Assembly (NCBI GenBank): GCA_013399695.1 | Contig: VXAU01004744.1 | Coordinates: 62,001-126,000, forward strand | Length of the DNA stretch: 64,000 nucleotides | Direction of reading: 5' to 3' | Source: Formicarius rufipectus | Taxonomy: Eukaryota; Chordata; Aves; Passeriformes; Formicariidae | In this document: in pieces, positions 13,831 through 25,800 of the stretch | How the letters are laid out: every line of letters begins with the position of its first letter | Position numbering within the stretch: position 1 is the stretch's first letter | Notes under the pieces: generated by a model | The model's input: the letters and a program-made list of their open reading frames with translations, nothing else | What the model was told of the DNA's origin: nothing | Databases searched by the model: none | Program-made: the position numbers and the translations under genes

Positions 13831-16800
13831 CTGCATTAAAAATTGAACATATGTTACAGAGAATGATATGCACCTCTTCTGTACTGCATGAAGCATTACT
13901 GCCCCTCCCCAGAGGGAGGCAAGTAGGAGTTGCACTTCTCTGCTCCCATAACCAGGGACAAGAAGTCAAATCATTATAGCAGAAGTTATCATTGCAATAT
14001 TACATAGATATTAGCATACAAAAGATTTGCATTCGCTTGAATAGGGAAAAAAGGATAGTAGGAAATAATGCATGGAATATCCATAAAAATAACTAGAGAA
14101 CACTATGTATCTAAATATCCTGCAACATTCCAAACTGTGAGGATGTTAAAAGTACTTTATGTGTACTTTTACATGCAATAGCATATAGTTTGAGAAACCT
14201 AGTCACAATTGAAAAGTCATCTTTACCGTAAAATCACTGAAATATATAATAAATTTAATCTTCTTATATAATAAAGAAAAATAAAAAAGGAAATTATTAA
14301 AAATTAATTTTTGAGTGACGTCTAATTTAAAAAGCTGTGTTTTGGAGGTAATCTGCATCTCTGGAGCTAACCTATTAGCTCAAGGTAGATACACTGATAT
14401 ATAGAAATTGAGTTTCACACAAAACGGAAGGTGAAAAAGAAACTTGCTCAAAATTTAGAACTAAAAATTCCAGTAGCTGGAGAAATGTCCTTTAGATCTG
14501 TTACCATTTGACCTACAATTTAATTATTCTAGGAACAATATTAATAAAGCAATTTCAAATTTCTAACAGATTTTGCACCAGAACAGTGATATGTACAACC
14601 TTCATTCATACCATCAATGATATACAGTGTTACTGTGTGATTGATGAGAGCCCAGAAACACCTGATTTTGAACAGCAGGTACTCACAGACAATTGCACGC
14701 GATTTGTAAACAGAGACAGATGACTGAATGCAAATCAGTAATAAATTCAAGAATACTCTATTTCATATGGGTGATATATAATAGATGGTAGAGGTAGGAT
14801 CTGTTGAACTGTCGATTTCTGCATTATTTATTTGGTTGTGATGACACTGAGGATGGATTGAACTTCCTTTACTTACGATGAAAGGGCACACTTAAAATCA
14901 TCAGGATTATCCACGCAGAGTAAGAACATTACAGACCTGTAAAGATATCAATTTCTTTAGCATCTTTCAGGCAGAAAACTGAGGAAAACCAATGAATAAA
15001 TGAAACTCACAGTATTGTCATGTCTAAAGCTTCTCTTCAATTAAATTTTCTTAAAATCTACTGGGAATAACTAGAGCTGCAGATCCTACTGTGAATAATT
15101 AATAATTCTGCAGACATTCACTAGTGGTTTTAACTGTTGCTTAGATTTTCAGTCCAAATAAAGCCTTTACACTCAAGTGGAATATGAGGCCATCTTCTGT
15201 GTCTGACATTGAGTACAATGTTCCATCTAATTACACAATACAGTGTTAAGTGTTTTGCTCAATTCACAGCCAAAAAACACAAGTCTAAAAAATGTGACAT
15301 AGTCTCTCCAACATATCAGTCTGTTGTGAAAACACATTAATGGCATTAAAGTGTTGAAAAGAAAGAATCAAAATAGATAAGGTGCTTCTGCAGATACATG
15401 GTATTAATAAAGGATTTTCACTTACTTGTAATTGTCAGTGCAAGTGACATTATAGCCAAGGGTTTTCAGCCTGGTTTCTAATGTCTTTACACTGTTGGCT
15501 CCACAGGAATCTCTGTGAGAAAGGATGTCAATATTATTGCAAGTCTTTTGTTGCATAATTTCCTCTCACTGAACTTGATGGAATTAGTAAAGTAAATCGC
15601 CATTACTTTGCCTCTTCTATATTCCATAACACCTTCAGAAGGATAGTCTACATTGCTATTTATAGTGCTTCGTTTACTTACATTACAGTTGTTTCATATT
15701 TAAAACTTAGTTTGCAGAGTCTAGAAGATTAACTTCAGCCAGTGTAGTATTTTCAGAGTCTATTAACCAATAATCCCACATTTAATATTTGACTTGACAG
15801 AAAAAGAGCTAAATAATTTTGTAAAATATTAAGTGTTTAATTTTTAATATTCTTTGGCAGCTATTTAGGTAGTGCTAAAGTTGATGCTACCTGTCTTTAC
15901 AGAGTAAGTTGGTTATAATAAATCAGAAGTACTCTTGTTCTTAGAAGCTTGTTCTCTCTTGCATATTGAACACTAGAAAAATATTTCCAGAGAGATAAGC
16001 TCTATGGTTTTCTTCCTCCCAAAGGGAGGATTTAGAAGGGCTGAACTGTGCTTTGTAGACTTCACAGCACAGTGGTAAAATACATGGTCTGGGCTGACCA
16101 TGCCAAAATTGAATGAAAAAACCAAAGAGAGATAGCAAAGAGCAGAGTTGAGAAGTGAAAGGAAAACGAAATAAAATGAACGGATCAACTAAACCCCACT
16201 GAATAGCAAGAACAGAAGCCTCATGCTCCAAAGAATCCAATGACACCCAGGATTCAGACAGCTGTGGTGGATATGATGCCATCTGAGGCCATTTCTTCAG
16301 CCAGGGCAGTTTTAAGACCAATGAAGTGTCCCTATGTTAAATTGCAGGGGTCCTGCAAAACTGACTTCCCCTGTTCTGTACCCCCCAATTCATCTATGTA
16401 CATTTGCAGTGATTCCCATAAAAGCTATAATGAATAGATTATTTATTTCTCTCTTTAATCAATACCAAACAAGGCCTAATTATTTAATTTTTTTTTAAAT
16501 TCAGTGTCCATTTTCCATTAGGTTTCAGTTGAAAATTGTCACTTGGCCTTTGGCTATTTACCAACAGACTATTCTGTTTTGACTGATCTGTTCTGCTTTG
16601 TGTATTATTTATTTGTTTAACTAAATTACCAGAAAAAATTAGACATTTTTAAAGCCTACATCTTATTACTGGATTAATTATTGAGTGAAAAGGAGCGCCC
16701 TGTTGGTATTTATCAGCTTCTACAAATTTTTCAAACACTTAAGATAGGTGAAAATGAAAGGATGCATATCGCAATGTGAAAGAAATATTTCTTGTCACCA

Positions 16801-19800
16801 CTTAATCTGAGATTCATGTTGACTCTTAGTAAAACTGTACATGCTGTTTCTTCACTCAAGGTCTGAGAACCAGAGATTCATACACAGAGATCTAACCAAG
16901 AGTTGACTCCAGATTTAATATTAGAACTTATTTATAATTTGTCTAATTCTAGGATTCCTATACTCCTTAGGAATGGCAGGTTGTGACTTCTGTGTTCATG
17001 AAAGCATCTAAAGTAGTTTAGTCTAAGTGCTATGCAAATATAATGATAACAGAAAGATAAGGTGAAATTTTAAAAACAGGGAGAAATTAACTTTTTTTTT
17101 GGAAAATGTAACTTACAGATCTGGTCCTTCAATATCATCCACAACCCAAATAGCAATTTCTGAGATTTTGTCTTTCTGGAGATTAGGTATTTCATAATCT
17201 GCAAAAAAACTGATTCAAGAAAAAAAAATTACAACTATGAAGAACATGAAAATTAAATAGTCCTTTCCACTTTGCATTATTTAAGGCTCTAATCCTGCTG
17301 TAAGATATAGGCTTGCTTGAATTTATATCTTATTACAATCAAACTCAATGTAAACTAGAAAAATCTGATTCATACTCTGAATGTCCTCAAAGGTCAAATG
17401 TGTTTAAAGATTTATTTTCATATTCATCTTAGAGGGACTCAGCTGAAAAAAAAGTTACAACCTAGAAGTGAACTTTAAAAAATGTAGAAACATAACAAAC
17501 ATAATTTGATACTTAGTAAAAAACAAAACAAAACAAAAAAAGGTCATTCTTGTTGCTTTAAATGAAAAAAATAAAACTACCCACAAGAAAAGTATATTTT
17601 TAGGTACACAGTGACAGCAACAGTAACATGAATTATTTGTCTAGAATATATAAGACCAAAAGGGAGAAACTTATAGATGTCCCTAGGCTTGGGAATCCTC
17701 TTCTTTATTGCTTTCTGTAAATTGACTCTGATAGATATTTAAATAAGAATTAAATCAAGATAATAAAATGGAAACTAAATCGTAGAGTCATCTAATGGTT
17801 TGGGTTTGAAGGGACCTTAAAGATCATCTAGTTCCATCCACTCTGCCATGGGCAGGGACACCTTCCCTTAGAGCAGGTTATGAAAGCCCCATTCAACGCA
17901 GCCTTGCACACTTCCCGAGACAGGGACGAGGCATTCACAACTTCTCAGGGCAACCTGTTCCAGTGCCTCACCACCCTCATCGTAAAGATTGTCTTCATAA
18001 TACCTAATCTAAAGATGCCCAAACCAAAGGATTATTTTAATGTCTCTACATTGAATGTTTTTTATGAGATGCAGGCATACTGTAATTTCCAACCTTTAAA
18101 TATTTTTTTCGTCAGAAAACAGAGAAGGGCAGTGTCTGCACTGAATACTTAGTCTAAGTCTGAGCCCACGTGTGTCCTCTAATTAGCCATCATAGGTCTT
18201 CTGAAATGTCTGTATCAGGACTGCAGTGTCTCAGCCACTCTGAATGCTCCGAGACTCCCGCAGAGAGGAAGGGATCGTTAGTTGTCACTGCTCTGTTGTA
18301 TGAGACGCGCGGTAACAACGTGACCACTGCTCTGTCCTCCTGGTGCATGCAGGCAAACTGCTGGGGCTCTGCCACTGAAGCACAGGATGCAGCGGTTGCC
18401 AGTGTCTGCTGGCAGCCAGCTGAGACTGGTTCATGAATTTGGCAAGTTATTTTAAACTTCTGGAGAAGTGGAACATGAGGAGGCAGATAGCAACAGTTGC
18501 CTTCTCTGGTCAAGTCTGGTATGGCGGTGGCTAACCAGAGACCAATAGCAGTAACAGCAAGTTTGCCCATCTGCCCAAGCCTGCCACATAATGAAAATAT
18601 AAGAAAAAAGTAAAGATTCCAACTATTTCTAACTCATTTATTCATTCTTGCATATATTATTGGCAGGAAAAAAAAAAAAAAAAAAGCTTTCCACAAATTC
18701 AGGGAAATCATTAATAAGAGGAGTCAGAAACTGTGGAGGAATAGTGTGCAACAGACTTCAGTAAAACCAATTTTTGAACTGGCTAACACTATTAAAGAAG
18801 TCTGCCAACTAAATTCATACTGTGTGAATGAGCAAACTTACTTTGCTGTGAAGTGAGAAATGAATCTTAACTGAAATCAGTGTCAGGTGACTTAATGATG
18901 ATTTAAGTGTGCAAATTTTAACACCAGATAAATTTTGAAAGTGGCTTTGAAATACTTGAAGATAGACCAGGGAAATGTTTAGGAAGATAGGCAGATCTGT
19001 CAGAATACCTTGTGCTATTAATTATTCAACTTTAAGCCTCTTTCAAACACAATCCCTTAAACAAATTCAGTCATAAATGAAGCAGAAGATGCACAGCAAA
19101 CAAAACAGATGGAGTAACTGGCTTTGTTTTTTTTCTTGGCAGCCTATGTTCCAGTGGTGATTTCACTGGTTAAGATACCATCAGACAGGCGACCCGGGGA
19201 ATGGCTGGAATTAATTTATATATAAGAAGTTTCTGAAATAAGTTTGCTCCTAGGCCTGACAGAAGCTACAGTCCTTGTAACAATATGCTTTCCTTGGACA
19301 CATCCCTGAAGAGAGATTTTGTAATGTGCCTTTTTGAAGACAAACATTTTGCTGCAGTATGTTGCCTAAAGCGAATGCAGCTTTCAAAGAGCATTCATTC
19401 TGCTTGCCATAGCAGTTTTTAAAATGCAGGAGTCAAAAGGATTGTTTCCATCCATTTCATATTAATTCCTTTAGCTAGGGACAATTAACAGTTCCCCCAC
19501 AACTGAACAGACTTTGATGCAACAGGCTCTTTCAGCTACATTTCCTGTGCTTTGTGCAGCAGAAGACCCAAACAACTGGTTGACCCTTTTTTTATGTAGT
19601 TATTAGACTTTCTACACATAAATAAGTACCAATTTTCTTACCTTGGCTGAGGATAAGCTCCTCCAACTGAAGAACCATTCAACAAGACATGTATCACCCC
19701 CGAGCTGTGCCGCGCATACTGCAACGCATAAAAACGTTTGTCAGAACTCACCTTACAGATTTGTTACAGAATCACAGAATATGCTGAGTTGGATGGGACT

Positions 19801-22800
19801 CACAAGGATCATAGAGTCCAGCTCTCAGCTCTGCACAGGGCCATCCCCAAGAGTCACACCATGTACCTGAGAGTATCATCCAAACACTTCTTGAACTGTG
19901 CAAGGCTTGGTGCTGTGACCACTGGGCTTGTTCTGCTGCCCAACCACCCTCTGGGTGAAGAATCTTTTCCTAATATCCAACTTAAACCTCCCCGACACAG
20001 CTTCAGGCCATTCCCTTGGGTTCTGTCACTGGTCACCACAGAGATCAGTGCCTGCCCCTTCTCCTCCCCTCACAAGGAAGTTGTAACTGCAAAGAAGTCT
20101 CGCTCAATCTCCTCTTCAGGCTGAACAGACCAAGTGACCTCAGCCACTCCTCATACAGCTTGCCCTGAAGGCCCTTCACCATCTTTGTTGCCTTCTTTAG
20201 GACACCCTCTAATAGCTTAATATCTTTATTATACTGGGGTGACCGAATCTTCACACAATATGACTTGGTATTTTATTGCAAGCAACAATGACCAAAGGAA
20301 AGAATTTTAACAAGAAGAATATGAGAGCTGCAAAAATAATACTAAACTATCACACTAGCAGGTCACTGCAGGATAAAGGACAGCACTAAACGTCCAGTGG
20401 ATTAATTTAACGAATCTTTGCAAGCTATCTTCTCACATCTATAAATAGTTTCTCCAGCACAGGAAGAAAGCATTTTGGCAATCTGTGCTGAGTTTGATCT
20501 GTGAATAAAGGGTTTCCAGCAAAGCTGTCAAATGATACTTAGGATCTGCAATTAGTAGACAACTAGTGTGCTTATTTTGTTTAGTATATGCTGTATATTA
20601 ACAATGCTAACACAGAATTTTAACACATTATCTAGCTAAGGTGAAAGTTAGTTTCCTCTTGTTAACACACTATACTCAGTCTAAAACAGTGTATTTGTAT
20701 CAGAGGATATAATCTAGCACAGTTATAAGTCTAAAACTGTTGTGAACTGGCAGTTTTCCTGAGCCACCCAGGACACACTTGCTAACATATTAAGTCAGCA
20801 CTAATGCACTATTTACAGTGATTGAGGCCATCCTCCAGAAAGAGTCCACCGCATTGTTTTCACATTCCGTCTTGGTAGGGCAGGATTCATAGTCCAGTCC
20901 TGTAGGAAGGCATGTGATTTGTGCTATTAGAGAGATGATAATGACTGTAACAAGAGACTTTAGAAAGCAGCTAAATGAATTTGTGCCTTACTCGCTGAAC
21001 AGTTTGACATAACACTGGAAGCTGACTGTTGTATTTTTTTTCAATAATTTCCCATCTTTTGCAGTTTACAAAAACCGTGACGTTCTGTGAATTCAGTAAT
21101 TTGGCTGAAATGGTTCTAACTCTGTTCCTGGGATGCAGAGATCTCCTGGTTCAGAGGACTGAAAAGGAGGTTTCTCTTCACTGCAGTACCGTTTAGATTT
21201 CATGTGTGCTCCCTGACTGCAGTGTTAAATATTCACACAATACAGGAGTGAAACTATGGCTAAGTTTTCACCAGCTAAGAGCAAAATTAGCTCCTCCAGA
21301 AAGAACACAGCAGTTGGTCTCCATTATGGTTTTACAGACAAATCTTTAATATAGCACTCAATGTCTTACCAGGGCTGTTTTCCTGCCCACACCAGTTTAG
21401 AAAATCTCCAAAGAAGCCAAACAGAGTATCACCCAGACCCATGTAGCGACGTCCTCTGCCAGCAAAGGTATTGACTAGTAGCTGATTATTTTCCCAGAAG
21501 AGAGACTATATAAAAGTAGGGAAAAAAAAATAGAGAAGAAATGTACTGACACTTGGGTGTGGACACAATGAGATTATGGGATGTCAAAAACAACTTAAAA
21601 TATGTTTTGGTATTTCTTTCAAAATCAGTGAATAACCAGAAATGTTAGCTGTGTCTTTAGAGGAACAAAGTTTTATATTTTATAGAGGTGTAAATACTCA
21701 TCATTAGAGACTTGAGGAACACTCATGCCTTGATGGGAAGCGATATAGACCTATTTTAAATATAGTTAGGCTTAGCTTTGCCTGCCTCAACAGACAGATT
21801 TAGGAAAAGGAGGAAAAAGGGGAGACACATATTTATAAGCCAGGTACATGTTGCCAGAATTCTCTCACGTTGCTACGTTGGCTTATGGTGTGAAAAAAAT
21901 CATACATCTTGGTGTTATTACTGTGTTTGTGAAACTCTTAAAGAACTAAGCTATGTTGACAGAAGTACTTGTTGGTTTAGCTGGTATCATTTAGAGATGA
22001 GGAATAATTGTGCTAGAGGAAAAACTGCTTTAAAGCACAAACTGTCTTTTGCATTTTCACAGTTCTCTGCAACTGCCAGCATATCAAATCCTTACTGTTG
22101 CCTGGCATGTAACAATGTCTTATTTAATTTCTGCTTTTGCTTGTTGAGTGTGTCAATGTTTAACATGTCGTTGCCATGAGACATGGCTGTGAGGGAGTAG
22201 AAGCAAGTAGGCACAACCTTAGCAGGCAGAGCACCTAACTTGAGCAAAAGTAGAAGTGGAGTTCAGGGACTATGTCAGAGCTCCTGGCACAGCAGGAAAA
22301 ATGGGGGATCTTTGTAGTGGAGAAAAGAGACAGGTTGCTGAGAAGTTACTGCATAAAATAAATGGAGGCAAACACATTGAAAAATGGTGTCAAGTCCGAG
22401 TCTAGTTTTTAAACTACAGACAGATTGGAAAGAACAACTCACAAGATAGCCAGATAATGACTCCTGGTCAAATTTTGAACTGTGTCACAGAAAATCTGTT
22501 GGGATGTCTAAGGACAGCTAACATAATAATCACTACCTTGTGAGGTGGAATTGTGTGCAATGACAGGTTGATAAATAATTCATAGTCCTCAGGTAGAATG
22601 CTGCAAGGATCCTTGTTAATAAATGCACTTTTAAATGCTTCCCATATCTCTGAACAGTTCTTCTCACTGTAATCATTGAAACAAACAAATAGGAGAAGTT
22701 TTTTTCAAAGCAGAACAAGAAAGTAATTTGTTCGCAAATTCTTCAAATTCCCGCATTAAAATATTTATAAGGTTAAGGTAGAAAACTGAAGTCAGGGTCA

Positions 22801-25800
22801 TAAAAAACTTGTAGCTCAGGAATAGCATAGAGATCTTGTCTTTTTCTGACTCATAACTGCAGCAGATTAGGAGGAGGTATTAAGGAAAATATAATCATTT
22901 ACAGCATGGAATTAAAAACACACCATAATTCAACAAAAATCTGTGTAGGCAGAGTATACACAGTAAGCTTGCTATCCAGCACTATAGAAATAGTAAAGAA
23001 AACAGCTTTCTTTGAAATTTTCCAGATTAAAAAAGCCATTTTAATTAAACCACAGGTAAATATGCAAAACTACTGGAATGCAGTATTATTCTTAAAATGT
23101 CAGATTCAAATGCTGGAGGAGTTAATACAAAAGTTTCAATGGTAGAGTAATGCTTATGACAAAGAGATGCCTTGTGTGTATAGGCCCCAGGACTGTGCAG
23201 CTTTACCTTGCTGGAACAAGTACAATGACCAGTGACTGTGTGGAACATGCACTGTCACTGTGCAGTAGCTACAGGAATATTGTTAGCATTCAGCATTTAA
23301 AAGGATTGTGAAAGAAGGCCTGAAATAAGATGCTAGGCTGTGCACTCCAGCAGGTCCCTTCTGCCAACTCTGCTTTGGGCACAACAATCTTCCATGGAAG
23401 GACAGGACAGGCTATCTAGGGATGAAAGCATTCTATCTCTCTGGGTTTTCAGGATCTCATCCGTCACATCTCTGAGCCTGCCTGGAGTCATTAAAAAGGG
23501 AATTCCTACTCTCACCACTTTTCCATAATACCTTCCCCATGTAATGCTGTGACAATACAGCACTCCTAACATGAACAGCTATAACTGCAAAGCTCTAGCT
23601 TAAACAACTGTAGTCCTGATAAGTAAATCAAACTTTGACATTAGAGAGTTTTGCTCATTTAATGTCATCCACAGATAGCAGTGTTTTGGCTGGCGCAGAT
23701 TCTTTAAGGAGCTGTTCTGTGGCACTGAATGTTGCAGACACTTTAAGGAACCCCTTGTGATGAGTTATGCAGGTCCCATGAAGGAAACAGACCACAGACT
23801 CTCTTACAGTAATCTCTGGTTATGCTTCCCACAACTACATAAAAATTCCCTATATGTCATAAGCAGATACGGATTTTGATCTAAAAATATTCCATAATGC
23901 AATATGAATCTTGATTAGTAGTTCCAAGGTTTAAATAGATCTACTTGATAAAAGGATTTGCACCCTCTTTCTGATTTAATGCTCTTATACTTCAGCTTCT
24001 GTATTTGTCTCGTTTTGCTGAAGAGCTTTCTGCTGTAAGCACTCACTTATTCATGCTAGTACTTGTAAGTTATGATCAAGTGAACTTTTCACATCTTTCT
24101 TGACAGTTGAATCCAACAGTAAATTTCTGGTTAATTCACATACTGCTTTTTTTTTTTCCCATGACTTCTTATCCAGGTTTGAACAGCTTGTAAATCAAAA
24201 GGATTATTCTGCTCTGATACTCAAAATTTCTCAGCTGGCAAAAACACTTTTTGAAACTACAGGGTGGGGACTGCAGTTCAGGGCAATTCCTTCTAATCTC
24301 AATAGACACTAATAAGTCATATTAGATTTATTTCATACTAGTCAGTTGAAAAAATTATTTTCAAAACTTTCATGATATACTGCGAGTAAACAAATATGGA
24401 GCAGAAGCACTACAGGAACATTTGTATTATATGGCATGCTCCTATTAGAAAATTTCAAATATGATCTTTGTTCGAATTCCTCACTTCTACATCATCACAG
24501 CATTTTGTAAAATGCATCCTTTACCTCCCATTTTGCATGTTATAACATATAAGAAAGTTTTTGTTATGTTTCTATAAATATCTTTATGTTTTAGCTATAT
24601 GCCTTGCTAGCTTCCTTTATGTTAGCAAAGATTTTTTAGAAAATTATTTTATTTGCACATAAATGCAGAAGCAAAACACATCCAGGTCGCCCTGCCTCTG
24701 TAAAAGCCAGTCTGGGGGCAACTAAGAAACCAACAATGAACAGAAAGGGCTATAAATAATTAGAATATCTGTTTTGCACCTATGCAATACGAAATTTCCA
24801 TTCTGTTTGGATTACATTATTTGCTCACAGACCTCAGGGAAAGAGGACAAAAACCCCCACATTATATGAAACTAACTTTGCAGCTCTTCTTTTTATAATG
24901 TCACATTTTGTCTTAATTCAGGAAAGTGGTCCTAATGTCCTGCCTCGCTTCATGCTATCCTGAGGAAGAATATTTCGATGAACATGTTCAGACTTCTCAA
25001 TTTTAAAACTGTATTGTGAAAATGTGACAGGACCTAATCAGATCACAAAACTATCATAAACGTGAGACATATAGAAATACTTTCAAGAATATTGTATTAA
25101 AAAGTACAAATCAGTTAACAATAAAGTTAATATTTCCACAGTAAATATCCTTTATGTTGCCATTTTAGCATATTTTGTATTATTAGTCATGCCCTGTTTC
25201 AGATATAAACGAATTGACATCTGTTAAGTCCACCAACAATTCTACCTATGTAGAGCCTACTGCAAGACCAGACTACCTACACAACTGTTAAATAAATTTA
25301 CATATTTTATATTATACTGTAGGTGTGCAGAAATCTATAACTAAAATTTACTTTCACCTTCCACAATGACATGTTTATAATTTGCCAAGCTTGAACTGTT
25401 CTGCTGAAATTTTAATACTGTGTTATTTGCATTAGGATGATTTCTTCATCCAGGAGGAACTTGAAACAAAATGCTTCTGTTAATAATGTAATTGGGAAGA
25501 AACATGTTGCTTTGCCTTTGTTAAAAGCCACCAATGTGTTTTCAGTTCTGCATCTTCCTCTTTTGCAACAGGAACTGAAAAAGGGAGGTTGGGGGAAGGA
25601 AGTGATATTTGCAATATAATCTAACCCTGTTTAAGACAGCAATTCAATGTGCAACTCAGCCAGGTCCCCTCTACAAACACCTCTTCAAACTATTAGGACG
25701 AAATTTTAGTGGCAGAATAAAACGCTGAACTCCAGAAGACTGTCCTTGTTTTTATTTCCCCTTTTTACTGAAGCTCTTACAAGGCGAGGAAGACAGAAAA

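Noticed and set aside
15941..16321. Minus-strand frame of 126 codons in BST1 intron 6
   Set aside because: The flanking exons already join in phase without it and it lacks any cyclase similarity.
17117..17193. BST1 exon 6 starting at the inner gcag acceptor
   Set aside because: That start gives a stop codon (AGA TTA TGA) in the required phase; the outer acceptor keeps the frame and restores the conserved FFA.
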